Origin: Muricoccus harenae
Lineage (GTDB): Bacteria > Pseudomonadota > Alphaproteobacteria > Acetobacterales > Acetobacteraceae
NCBI RefSeq assembly: GCF_009848505.1
Contig: NZ_WWDL01000023.1
Location: 1-64,000 of the forward strand
Direction: 5' to 3'
Length of the DNA: 64,000 bases
A program made the translations under genes and the position numbers. Shown here piece after piece: positions 1 through 8,079 of this stretch. Position 1 is the first letter of the stretch. Each line of letters opens with the position of its first letter. A model generated the notes under the pieces. The model saw only the letters and a program-made list of their open reading frames with translations. It was not told where the DNA came from and did not search any database.

Positions 1-356
1 GCGCGGCCGACGAACTCGCCGCCCAGGGGCTGTCCTGCACGGTGGCGGATGCGCGCTTTGCCAAGCCGCTCGACACCGAACTCGTCGAGCGCCTCGCCCG
101 CAACCACGCCGTCCTGCTCACCGTCGAAGAGGGCTCGGTGGGCGGCTTCGGGAGCCTCGTCGCCCACCACCTCGCCCATGCCGGACTGCTCGACGGCGGC
201 CTGCGCTTCCGCCCACTCACCCTGCCCGACCTCTATATCGACCACGAAACACCCAAAAAACAGTACGACACCGCCGGCCTCAACGCCCCACAGATCGCAC
301 AAGCCGCCCGCAACACACTCGGACACAGCACAACAACACTGCCCGTGAGAGCGTGA
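1..356 (+). CDS. dxs: 1-deoxy-D-xylulose-5-phosphate synthase, C-terminal part
   Basis: The gene enters from the left edge in the frame starting at base 3 and ends at TGA. The roughly 117 visible residues are the C-terminal transketolase domain of DXS, with the typical ARFAKPLD and EEGSVGGFGS stretches followed by LPDLYIDH. DXS condenses pyruvate and glyceraldehyde-3-phosphate to make DXP, the first step of the MEP isoprenoid pathway, and needs thiamine diphosphate, which is bound by the part outside the window. The next gene is a hopanoid transporter, so isoprenoid supply and hopanoid handling are adjacent. Identity is clear; nothing can be said about the N-terminal half. Confidence 0.93.
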   Translation, partial: AADELAAQGLSCTVADARFAKPLDTELVERLARNHAVLLTVEEGSVGGFGSLVAHHLAHAGLLDGGLRFRPLTLPDLYIDHETPKKQYDTAGLNAPQIAQAARNTLGHSTTTLPVRA

Positions 357-357
357 A

Positions 358-383
358 GGGAGGGGCCATCGCCCTGCCCTCCC
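358..383 (+). terminator. Hairpin downstream of dxs
   Basis: A GGGAGGG arm (358-364) pairs with CCCTCCC (377-383) immediately after the dxs stop. There is no long T-run after it, as is common in GC-rich genomes, so the terminator role is inferred from position. Confidence 0.45.
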
Positions 384-387
384 CTTG

Positions 388-420
388 GTTTCCCCGCGGA
401 CGATCGTGTATCGGGGAAAC
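388..420. promoter_or_regulatory. 9-bp perfect inverted repeat between dxs and hpnN
   Basis: GTTTCCCCG (388-396) is repeated in inverted orientation as CGGGGAAAC (412-420), with a 15-base spacer containing the palindrome CGATCG. It lies 60 bases before hpnN. It could be the main dxs terminator or a protein-binding site ahead of hpnN; the sequence alone does not decide. Confidence 0.4.
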
Positions 421-481
421 GGCTTGGCCGCGCCTCGGACCTTGCCGCCCGAACTGAACCGCCGATCGCCCTGATCGCCCA

Positions 482-3091
482 ATGCGAGGCGCCGACGTGC
501 CCCAACAGCCTTCGCTGACCGGCCGGATCGTCGCCGCCAGCTGCCGCCATCCCTGGGTCACGCTTCTCCTGGCCCTGCTCCTGACCCTTGGCGCCCTGCT
601 CTACACCACGCGCCACTTCGCCATGACCACCGACACCGCCGAGCTGATCTCGACCGACCAAGCCTGGCGGCAGCGGGAGATCGCCTATGCCGCCGCCTTC
701 CCGCAGCAGAAGGACCTCATCCTGGCGGTGATCGACGGTGCCACGCCCGAATTGGCCGATGCCGCCGCCGCCCGCCTCACCGCTGCCTTGCAGGGCCAGC
801 CGGACCTGTTCCGCAGCGCCCGGCAACCCGATGGCGGCCCCTTCTTCCGCCGCAACGGCCTGCTGCTGCGCCCCTTGGAAGATGTCCAGGCGACGACCGA
901 GCAGCTGATCCGCGCTCAGCCCTTCCTCGGCCCGCTGGCGGCCGATCCCAGCCTCCGCGGCGTGCTGACCAGCCTCACCAACGCGCTGGAGGGGGTCGCG
1001 CGCGGCGATGCGACCCTGGCCGATCTCGAACCCGCCATGACAGCCCTCGCCGTCCCGCTCCAGGCGGCCGCGGAAGGCCGGCCTGCCTTCTTCTCCTGGC
1101 GAAGCCTTTTCGCCGGCAAGCCGCCGGGGCCGCAGGAGACGCGCCGCTTCGTCCTGGTGCAGGCGGTGATGGACTACGGCGCCCTCCAGCCCGGCGCCGC
1201 GGCGGGCGAAGCCATCCGCCGCACCGCGCGGGACCTCGGCCTCACCCCCGAGCACGGCATTACCTTGCGCCTGACCGGCGGAGTGCCCCTGGCTGACGAG
1301 GAATTCGCCTCCCTCGCCGATGATGCCGAGCTGGTGACGGGCGCCATGCTGCTGGCCCTGATCGGCATCCTTTGGCACGCCGTCCGCTCGGTGCGCTTCG
1401 TGATTGCCATCCTGGCCACCACCCTGCTCGGCCTCGTGGTCACCGCCGGGCTCGGCCTGCTGGCCACCGGCCGCTTCAACCTGATCTCCGTCGCCTTCAT
1501 CCCGCTCTTCGTCGGCCTCGGCGTCGATTTCAGCATCCAGCTCAGCGTGCGCTGCCTCGCCGAGCGCCTGGTCCATCCCGAGCTGAAGGAGGCACTGGCG
1601 GCCGCCGGCCGTGGCGTCGGCCGCGCCCTGGCCCTTGCGGCGGTGGCTATCGCCGTCGGCTTCTTTGCCTTCCTGCCCACCACCTATATCGGCGTCGCCG
1701 AGCTTGGCGCGATCGCGGGCCTCGGCATGGTCGTCGCGCTCGCCCTCAGCGTCACGCTGCTCCCAGCCCTGCTGGTCCTGCTGCGCCCGCCGCCGCGCGG
1801 ACTGGCGGAGATGGGCTACCCCGCCCTTGCCCCGGTCGAGGCGGCGTTGACGCGGAACCGCACCGCGGTCCTGGCCATTGCGGGCCTCGCCGCCCTCGGC
1901 TGCGTCGCGCTGCTCCCGATGCTGCGCTTCGACTTCAACCCGCTGCATCTCCGCAGCCCGAAGGTCGAGTCGATGTCGACTCTGCGGGACCTGATGTCAG
2001 ATCCGGACCGTACGCCCAACACGATCAGCATCCTGGCCCCCTCCCTGGCCGAGGCGGATGCGCTTGGGCGGCGGCTCGGGACCCTGCCGGAGGTGGCGCG
2101 CACGGTCACGCTGAGCAGCTTCATCCCCTCCCAGCAGGAGGAGAAGCTGGCGCTGATCCAGGATGCCGCGATGTTCCTCAGCCCCGTACTGGAGGCGCTG
2201 GAGCCGCTGCCGCCCCCCACCGATGCGGAGATCCTGCGCACCCTCACCTCCACCACGGAGTCGCTGCGGCAGGCGGCGGCCGGGAAGACGGACCCGCCCG
2301 CCGCTGCGGCACGCCGCTTGGCCGATGCGCTGGACCGCCTCCGCACCGCCCCGCCCTCCGCCCGCGCCACCGCCGCGGAGGCGCTGGTCACGCCTCTCCA
2401 GATCATGCTGGACCAGACGCGCGACCTGCTCCAGGCCGGGCCCGTGACCGCCGAAACCCTGCCGCCCGATCTCGTCGCAGACTGGATCACGAAGGACGGC
2501 CGCGCCCGGCTGGAACTCTTCCCCCGCGGCGACTCGAACGACAACGGAACCCTCCGCCGCTTCTCCGATGCCGTGCAGGCCGTTGCCCCGGAGGCCACCG
2601 GACCGCCCATCTCCATCCGCGAAGCCGGCGACAGCATCGTCACCGCCTTCCTCCAGGCCGGCGTGCTCTCGGGCCTGGCGATCACGCTGCTGCTCGCCCT
2701 GGTGCTGCGCCGGGTGCGCGATGTGGTGCTGACCATGCTGCCCGTTCTATTGAGCGGACTGCTCACCTTTGCGTCCTGCGTGGTCTTCGACCTGCCGCTG
2801 AACTTCGCCAACATCATCGCCCTGCCGCTGCTCTTCGGCATCGGCGTGGCCTTCAACATCTATTTCGTGATGGCTTGGCGCGCGGGCGAGCACGACCTGC
2901 TGCAATCCAGCCTGACGCGCGCCGTGGTCTTCAGCGCCATGACCACCGCCACCGCCTTCGGCGCCCTGTGGCTTTCCAGCCATCCCGGCACCGCCAGCAT
3001 GGGCCGGCTGCTCATGGTCTCGCTGGGCTGGGAATTGCTGGTGACCTTGCTGTTCCGCCCCGCCCTGCTCGCCCGCCCGCCCGCGCCCTAG
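482..3091 (+). CDS. hpnN: Hopanoid-associated RND transporter HpnN (MMPL family)
   Basis: An 869-residue RND/MMPL-type inner-membrane protein. One transmembrane segment lies at about residues 20-40, followed by a large periplasmic domain. A bundle of hydrophobic segments at about 280-430 is followed by a second segment, a second periplasmic domain and a C-terminal bundle at about 720-865. Length and the two-half layout fit HpnN, which in studied bacteria moves hopanoids from the inner to the outer membrane. The neighbours dxs, mlaA and mlaC support this reading. ATG 482 is the first start; an in-frame GTG at 497 is an alternative, and neither has a clear ribosome-binding site. The exact substrate is inferred from the family. 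Confidence 0.85.
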   Translation: MRGADVPQQPSLTGRIVAASCRHPWVTLLLALLLTLGALLYTTRHFAMTTDTAELISTDQAWRQREIAYAAAFPQQKDLILAVIDGATPELADAAAARLTAALQGQPDLFRSARQPDGGPFFRRNGLLLRPLEDVQATTEQLIRAQPFLGPLAADPSLRGVLTSLTNALEGVARGDATLADLEPAMTALAVPLQAAAEGRPAFFSWRSLFAGKPPGPQETRRFVLVQAVMDYGALQPGAAAGEAIRRTARDLGLTPEHGITLRLTGGVPLADEEFASLADDAELVTGAMLLALIGILWHAVRSVRFVIAILATTLLGLVVTAGLGLLATGRFNLISVAFIPLFVGLGVDFSIQLSVRCLAERLVHPELKEALAAAGRGVGRALALAAVAIAVGFFAFLPTTYIGVAELGAIAGLGMVVALALSVTLLPALLVLLRPPPRGLAEMGYPALAPVEAALTRNRTAVLAIAGLAALGCVALLPMLRFDFNPLHLRSPKVESMSTLRDLMSDPDRTPNTISILAPSLAEADALGRRLGTLPEVARTVTLSSFIPSQQEEKLALIQDAAMFLSPVLEALEPLPPPTDAEILRTLTSTTESLRQAAAGKTDPPAAAARRLADALDRLRTAPPSARATAAEALVTPLQIMLDQTRDLLQAGPVTAETLPPDLVADWITKDGRARLELFPRGDSNDNGTLRRFSDAVQAVAPEATGPPISIREAGDSIVTAFLQAGVLSGLAITLLLALVLRRVRDVVLTMLPVLLSGLLTFASCVVFDLPLNFANIIALPLLFGIGVAFNIYFVMAWRAGEHDLLQSSLTRAVVFSAMTTATAFGALWLSSHPGTASMGRLLMVSLGWELLVTLLFRPALLARPPAP

Positions 3092-3169
3092 CAACCCGGC
3101 GGGGCACCATCACAGGCTCGTGCGCAAATCGCGGCTGTGCGGCCATGTTCCGGCCATTATGCTTCATCC

Positions 3170-3907
3170 ATGCGCCATCAGAACCTCGCGGTCGTCCTCG
3201 CCCTGGCCCTCTCACTCGGGGCCTGCGCAACCCGGGAGGGCATGGAAGCGAGCACGCCCGGCGATCCACTTGAGCCGGTCAATCGCGAGGTCCTGGACGT
3301 GAACCTCGCCATCGATGATGCGGTGCTCAGGCCGGTGGCCCTCGGCTACCGCGAAGTGGTGCCCGAATTCGCCCGCACCGGCGTCCGCAACGCCCTCGCG
3401 AACATGCAGGAGCCGCGGATCCTGGCGAACAACATCCTCCAGGGCCGGCTGCTCGATGCGGGGCACACCACCCTACGCTTCGTCTTCAACTCCACCATCG
3501 GGCTCGGCGGTCTCTTCGACGTCGCGACGCCCTGGGGCATCGAGCGCCGCAGCGGCGACTTCGGCCAGACGCTGCACACATGGGGCGTCGATGGCGGGCC
3601 CTATCTCATGCTGCCCCTGGTCGGCCCTTCCAACACGCGTGACCTGGTGGGCACGGTGGGCGACGGCTTCCTCAATCCGATCAACTGGCTGCTGCCCTTC
3701 GAGGGTGACGTCGCCCGCGTCGTCGTGGACGGCATCGACACGCGCGAGCAGAACATCGAGGGGCTGGACGCACTCCGCAGCGGGTCGCTCGACTTCTATG
3801 CACGACTCCGCAGCGTCTGGCAGCAGCGCCGCGACGCGGAGCTGGGCCGCAGCGGCGACACGGGCGACCGGCTCGACGTGCTGGAGGACCCCGGCGCGGC
3901 CCGCTAG
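3170..3907 (+). CDS. mlaA: MlaA/VacJ family outer-membrane lipoprotein
   Basis: A 245-residue protein with a lipoprotein signal ending in LSLGAC, so the mature protein would begin at the Cys. The body shows MlaA features: DPLEPVNR near the N-terminus, FVFNSTIGLGGLFD, and GPYLMLPLVGPSNTRD with the conserved GPxxxRD motif. MlaA sits in the outer membrane and removes mislocalised phospholipids from the outer leaflet, passing them to periplasmic MlaC. ATG 3170 is chosen because the lipobox then follows a normal 20-residue signal; an upstream frame start at 3137 would give an overlong leader. A convergent mlaC-like gene follows. Confidence 0.9.
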   Translation: MRHQNLAVVLALALSLGACATREGMEASTPGDPLEPVNREVLDVNLAIDDAVLRPVALGYREVVPEFARTGVRNALANMQEPRILANNILQGRLLDAGHTTLRFVFNSTIGLGGLFDVATPWGIERRSGDFGQTLHTWGVDGGPYLMLPLVGPSNTRDLVGTVGDGFLNPINWLLPFEGDVARVVVDGIDTREQNIEGLDALRSGSLDFYARLRSVWQQRRDAELGRSGDTGDRLDVLEDPGAAR

Positions 3908-3954
3908 TACGGGTCGCCGCAGGATCGAACTCCACTCTCCGAACAGGAAGCCGG

Positions 3955-3988
3955 GCATTGGACATGCACGTAAGTGCACGTCCAATGC
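3955..3988. terminator. Bidirectional hairpin between mlaA and mlaC
   Basis: The 15-base arms GCATTGGACATGCAC (3955-3969) and GTGCACGTCCAATGC (3974-3988) pair with one mismatch around the loop gtaa. It lies between two convergent genes, 47 bases after one stop and 8 bases after the other, so it probably stops transcription from both sides. Confidence 0.7.
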
Positions 3989-3996
3989 TCCAGCCT

Positions 3997-4638
3997 TCAG
4001 CCCTGGAGGAGTTCCGCCGAGCGCCGGCGCAGATCCGCCGCCAACCGCTCCGGCCCGTCATCCGCGCGCAGAATCGCGGCGAATTCCGAACGGCGCGAGG
4101 CCAGCTCGCTGATCGTCCCCGTTAGGTACACATCCACGATCCGCCAGTTGCCGCCTGCGGAACGGCGAGTCAGGTAGCTTAGATGCACGGGCGTGTCGTT
4201 CACGCGGTTCAGCGCCGTGCGGACAAGCTGGTCGCCGCTCTGCAGCGGCGTGGTGCCGGCCGTGGTGAAGCTTTCGCCCGCATAGCCATTGAAGCGGTTG
4301 GCATAGGTAGCGATGGACCATTCGGAGAAGGCCTGCGTCAGCTGCGCCTGCTGCTCCGGCGTCATCCGCGTCCAAGCTGGGCCAACCGCGATCCGGGTCA
4401 TGGCCGGCAGGTCGAAGGCGGCGTCCATGGCCTGGCGCAGCCGATCGAATCGGCCGCGCACGCCGAGCCGGCGCGCATCGCGCATCACCTCGATCAGCGT
4501 CGCGTGGAACCGTTCCACCACCTCGGCCGGCGCTGCCTGCGCGAAGGCCGGCACTGCCCCCGCCGACAGGATCGCCGCCGCCAGCATCAGCCGGCGCGTC
4601 GGGTGGATGGGGCTGGGGGAGGAGCGGAGATCATCCAT
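3997..4638 (-). CDS. MlaC/HpnM (Ttg2D) family phospholipid-binding protein
   Basis: About 213 residues with a cleavable signal (hydrophobic stretch after TRRLMLAAA, cleavage near AFAQA). The body is an MlaC/Tol_Tol_Ttg2 domain: VVERFHATLIEVM, FDLPAMTRIAVG, ATYANRFNGYAGESF and IVDVYLTGTISELASRRSEF. MlaC carries phospholipids across the periplasm between MlaA and the MlaFEDB ABC transporter; the HpnM subgroup accompanies hopanoid genes. Placement beside mlaA and hpnN supports a joint envelope-lipid role. No MlaFEDB genes are in the window. ATG 4638 is preferred over the in-frame start at 4656 because it gives the shorter, standard signal peptide. Confidence 0.87.
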   Translation of the reverse strand: MDDLRSSPSPIHPTRRLMLAAAILSAGAVPAFAQAAPAEVVERFHATLIEVMRDARRLGVRGRFDRLRQAMDAAFDLPAMTRIAVGPAWTRMTPEQQAQLTQAFSEWSIATYANRFNGYAGESFTTAGTTPLQSGDQLVRTALNRVNDTPVHLSYLTRRSAGGNWRIVDVYLTGTISELASRRSEFAAILRADDGPERLAADLRRRSAELLQG

Positions 4639-4728
4639 GCCGGCGGACCTTACCACAGGGAAGCGGAGGGTCGCAGGCCGCCCCTCCCAAGCGCAACGAT
4701 CCTCTGGCCGATCGGCTGCGGCGGTCCT

Positions 4729-6162
4729 TCACGCCCCGGGCGGCCGACGCCCGTTCCAGGGCCGCGCCGCCTCCAGCAGCGCGCCGAGTCGCAGCACGTC
4801 CAGATCCGCCCCCCAGCGCCCCACGATCTGCACGCTGGTGGGCAGCCCGTCCGCGGCGAAGCCGGAGGGCACGGTCAGCGCCGGATGACCGGTGAGGTTG
4901 AAGGGATAGACATAGGCGCTCCACCCCTGCCGGGTGATGCCGGACTTCTCGCCCTCGACCTCCACCTCGTCGTTCGCGGCGTCGAAATCCGCCGGCAGGG
5001 CGGTGCGGGTCAGGGTGGGCGAGACGAGCACGTCATACCGCTCCAGCAGCGCCTGCACCGCGCGGAAGAGCCCGGTGCGCGCATATTGCGCCTGACGGAA
5101 TTGGGCGAGGCTGAACCCCTCCCCCCGCTCCATGAAGGCGAGCAGCACGGGGTCCATCCGGTCCCGCCATTCCGGCAGGTGCTTGGCCATCGCGACGGCG
5201 AAGTTGCCCTGATACATGACGCGGCCCGGGAACTCGATCCAGTCGACCGACTCCGTCACCGGCTCCACCTCCGCGCCCATCGCCGCCAGCGCATCCAGCG
5301 AGGCGCGGGTATTCGCCTCCATATCCCGGTCCAGCCGCGGATTGGCCGTGCGCTCGAGGAAGCCGATGCGCAGCCCCGAGAGATCCCCGCCAATCAGCCC
5401 GGCCGAAAGCGCGGTGACGGGCGGCGCGTTCAGGCTCCACGGATCGCGCGGGCTGGGCCCGGCGATCACGCCGAGCATCACCGCCGCATCCGTCACGCTG
5501 CGTGCCATGGGCCCGGCATAGGTGTAGTTGCCGAAGGCATCCGCCGCCGCCTCCCAGGGCACCACCCCAAGGGTCGGCTTCAGCCCCACCACGCCGCAGC
5601 AGGCTGCCGGGATGCGGATGGAACCCGCGCCATCCGTGCCGAGCGCGATCGGCCCCAGCCCGACCGCCAGCGCGGCCGCCGCCCCGCCGCTCGATCCACC
5701 GGAGGTGCGCGACAGATCCCAGGGATTGGGCGTCACGCCGAAACTCGGCCCGTCCGTCAGGCCCTTGTGGCCGAACTCCGGCATCCGCGTCTTGCCGATC
5801 AGGATCGCCCCCGCCTCGCGCAGCCGGGTGACGGTGATGTCGTCCCGCGCCGGCACGTTCTCGGCGAAGATGGCAGAGCCATGGGTGGTGCGGATTCCCG
5901 CCGTGTCCACCTGGTCCTTCACGCTCACCGGCACGCCATGGAGCGGCCCGAGCGTCGCACCATCCATCACGGCCTGCTCGGCCGCCCGTGCTGCCGCCCG
6001 CGCCTGCTCATGCACCAGCGTGACGAAGGCGTTCAGCCGCGGCTGCGCCGATTCGGCAGCTGCCAGCACGGCATCCACATACTCGACGGGCGACAAGGCC
6101 CGTCGCCGGATCAACGCCGCCGCCTTGCGCGCGGTGAGGAAGAGCAGGTCATCATTCGGCAT
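4729..6162 (-). CDS. Amidase (amidase signature family)
   Basis: A 477-residue amidase-signature enzyme with the full Ser-cisSer-Lys triad: Lys82 in VSVKD, Ser157 in SGGSSGG and nucleophile Ser181 in GTDGAGSIRIPA. Spacings are 75 and 24 residues, as in fatty acid amide hydrolase. Such enzymes hydrolyse amides to acid plus ammonia or amine. Substrate cannot be told, and GatA is unlikely because no gatB or gatC is nearby. ATG 6162 is chosen because homologous sequence begins at LFLTARKAAALI; the frame is open upstream but would run into the shared control region. It is divergent from a peptide-type binding protein across a putative GntR site, which suggests uptake and hydrolysis of the same compound. 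Confidence 0.9.
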   Translation of the reverse strand: MPNDDLLFLTARKAAALIRRRALSPVEYVDAVLAAAESAQPRLNAFVTLVHEQARAAARAAEQAVMDGATLGPLHGVPVSVKDQVDTAGIRTTHGSAIFAENVPARDDITVTRLREAGAILIGKTRMPEFGHKGLTDGPSFGVTPNPWDLSRTSGGSSGGAAAALAVGLGPIALGTDGAGSIRIPAACCGVVGLKPTLGVVPWEAAADAFGNYTYAGPMARSVTDAAVMLGVIAGPSPRDPWSLNAPPVTALSAGLIGGDLSGLRIGFLERTANPRLDRDMEANTRASLDALAAMGAEVEPVTESVDWIEFPGRVMYQGNFAVAMAKHLPEWRDRMDPVLLAFMERGEGFSLAQFRQAQYARTGLFRAVQALLERYDVLVSPTLTRTALPADFDAANDEVEVEGEKSGITRQGWSAYVYPFNLTGHPALTVPSGFAADGLPTSVQIVGRWGADLDVLRLGALLEAARPWNGRRPPGA

Positions 6163-6215
6163 CGGACGGTCCCCTGCGCCGGCGCGGGCTGTCGATCCCG
6201 CTGGAGCCGAACGCT

Positions 6216-6237
6216 CGATATGTGATATATCGTTCTG
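6216..6237. promoter_or_regulatory. Putative GntR operator between amidase and binding-protein gene
   Basis: CGATAT (6216-6221) and ATATCG (6227-6232) form an inverted repeat. The segment TGATATATCGTTCTG (6223-6237) matches 13 of 15 positions of a segment at 12698-12712 ahead of the penicillin-acylase gene, beside the only GntR gene of this locus. The surroundings are GC-rich, so the AT-rich palindrome stands out. Binding by the 11887-12582 regulator is an inference. Confidence 0.5.
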
Positions 6238-6359
6238 ACAAGGCTTCCAAGGAGCCACCGCATGCCCGACTCCGCGTCCAGGACCGTCGAGCCCCGACAC
6301 CGCGTCAGGCGGTGGCTTTTCCGCGCGCCGTCTTCCATCCAGCCCCAGAGGAAATCGCC

Positions 6360-7940
6360 ATGCTGACGCAGCCCCCCGGGCGGCGCGCCCTGATGCGTGC
6401 CGGTGCCATCGCCGGACTCGCCGCCGCCGGACTGCCCGCCCTTCCCCGCGCAGCGCAGGCCGCGGGCACGCTGACGCTGGTGCTCGAATCCGAGGTGGTG
6501 ATCCTCGACCCCTATGCGACCACGGCCGCCATCACCCGCACCTTTGGCTACCATGTCTGGGACACGCTCTTCGCCATGGCGGAGAATGGCGAGATCCGGC
6601 CGCAGATGGTGCGCTCCCACACCACCTCGCCCGACAGCCTGACCTGGACCTTCACCCTGCGCGACGGGCTGAAGTTCCATGACGGCGCGCCCGTCACCGC
6701 CGCCGACTGCGTCGCCTCCCTCAAGCGCTGGATGCCGCGCGATCCGCTCGGCCGCATGCTGCAGGCCGTCACCGCCTCGGTCGAGCCGAGGGACGCCAAC
6801 AGCTTTGCCCTGGTGCTGAAGGAGCCCTTCCCGCTCCTGCTCGACGTGCTGGGCAAGCCCAACGCGCCCGTGCCCTTCATCCTGCCCGCACGCGTGATCG
6901 AGGCCGCGGGCAACGGGCGCATCACCGAGATCATCGGCTCCGGCCCCTTCATCTTCCGCCAGAACCAGTGGCGCGCCGGCGACCGCATGGTGCTGGACCG
7001 CAACCCGAACTATGTCCCGCGCGAGGAGGCGCCGGACTTCCTCGCGGGCGGCAAGCGCGTGAAGGTGGACAGCCTGGTCCTGCGCGTGATGCCGGATGAG
7101 GGCACCGCCGCCAGCGCGCTGGCTGTCGGCGAGGTCGACTATGTGCAGTATCTCGGCTTCGACCAGCTTTCGCGGCTGGAGCGCGCACGCGGCGTGGAGC
7201 TGATGGGCCTCACCGGCATCCACATGTTCCAGGGCAATTTCCGCCTGAACCATGCGAGCGGCCCCTTTGCCGATCCCGAGATCCGCAAGGTGATGCTGCA
7301 TCTGGTGGACCAGAAGAGCATCATGCAGGCCATCGGCATCCCGGCCCGCTTCGCGAAATCCGACTGCACCTCCTTCTGGATGTGCGACGCGCCGCTGGAG
7401 ACGAAGGCGGGCAGCGAGGCCGCCCGCTTCGACGTCGCGAAGGCGCGCGAGATGCTCCGCCGCACGAACTACAAGGGCGAGCCGGTGGTGATGCTGCAGG
7501 TCTCCGCCTCCATCTCCCAGACCGCCGCGCAAGTGCTGGCGCAGTCGATGAAGGAGGCCGGCTTCACCGTCGACGAGCAGGTGATGGACTGGGGCACGGT
7601 GCTCGCACGCCGCGCCAACAAGGAAGGCTGGTCCATATTCCCCGTCTATTCCAACGGCATCGACATGGTCTCGCCACTCAACCACTTCTATATCGCCAGC
7701 ACCTGCGCCGATTACCCCGGCTGGAGCTGCGACAACCGCATCCCGCCGCTGCTCGCGCAATTCGCGAAGGCCGAGACCATGGCGGAGAAGAAGCGGCTCG
7801 CCGATGAGATCCAGACCATCGCCTATGAGCTGGTGCCCAACCTCATGTGGGGCCAGTTCGCGCGCCCGGCCGGCTACCGTGACCGGCTGAAGGGCCTGCC
7901 CCGCTCGAGCTTTCCGATCTTCTGGGAAGTCTCGGTCTAG
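6360..7940 (+). CDS. ABC transporter substrate-binding protein, family 5 (peptide/nickel type)
   Basis: A 526-residue extracytoplasmic solute receptor of the SBP_bac_5 family. The signal has a twin-arginine-like start (GRRALMRAG) and cleavage near RAAQA. Family landmarks are TWTFTLRDGLKFHDGAPVTA and GSGPFIFRQNQWRAGDRMVL. Such proteins feed peptides or other amide-rich solutes to Opp/Dpp-type ABC permeases. No permease or ATPase gene is in the window, so this is an orphan receptor. The start is fixed by AGAGGA at 6347-6352, seven bases before ATG 6360. The gene is divergent from the amidase and probably shares its operator. Confidence 0.9.
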   Translation: MLTQPPGRRALMRAGAIAGLAAAGLPALPRAAQAAGTLTLVLESEVVILDPYATTAAITRTFGYHVWDTLFAMAENGEIRPQMVRSHTTSPDSLTWTFTLRDGLKFHDGAPVTAADCVASLKRWMPRDPLGRMLQAVTASVEPRDANSFALVLKEPFPLLLDVLGKPNAPVPFILPARVIEAAGNGRITEIIGSGPFIFRQNQWRAGDRMVLDRNPNYVPREEAPDFLAGGKRVKVDSLVLRVMPDEGTAASALAVGEVDYVQYLGFDQLSRLERARGVELMGLTGIHMFQGNFRLNHASGPFADPEIRKVMLHLVDQKSIMQAIGIPARFAKSDCTSFWMCDAPLETKAGSEAARFDVAKAREMLRRTNYKGEPVVMLQVSASISQTAAQVLAQSMKEAGFTVDEQVMDWGTVLARRANKEGWSIFPVYSNGIDMVSPLNHFYIASTCADYPGWSCDNRIPPLLAQFAKAETMAEKKRLADEIQTIAYELVPNLMWGQFARPAGYRDRLKGLPRSSFPIFWEVSV

Positions 7941-7947
7941 GCACGAA

Positions 7948-7974
7948 GGCCGGCGCGCGCTTCGCGCGTCGGCC
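7948..7974 (+). terminator. GC-rich hairpin after the first binding-protein gene
   Basis: GGCCG-G-CGCGCG (7948-7959) pairs with CGCGCG-T-CGGCC (7963-7974) around the loop ctt, eight bases after the stop codon. No T-run follows. Confidence 0.55.
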
Positions 7975-8079
7975 CGGAAACCTGCCCTGGCGGCGAGAGG
8001 GCGGCGGCCCATCGCTTCTCGTTTGATGTGCGGGATCGTTATGGGCAGGCTTTGAGCAACCATCCTTTGAGGATTCCGC

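Noticed and set aside
233-1948. Long open frame on the minus strand across hpnN
   Set aside because: Its product is a low-complexity Gly/Gln/Arg-rich sequence, as expected for antisense of a GC-rich gene, while the plus strand encodes a clear RND transporter.
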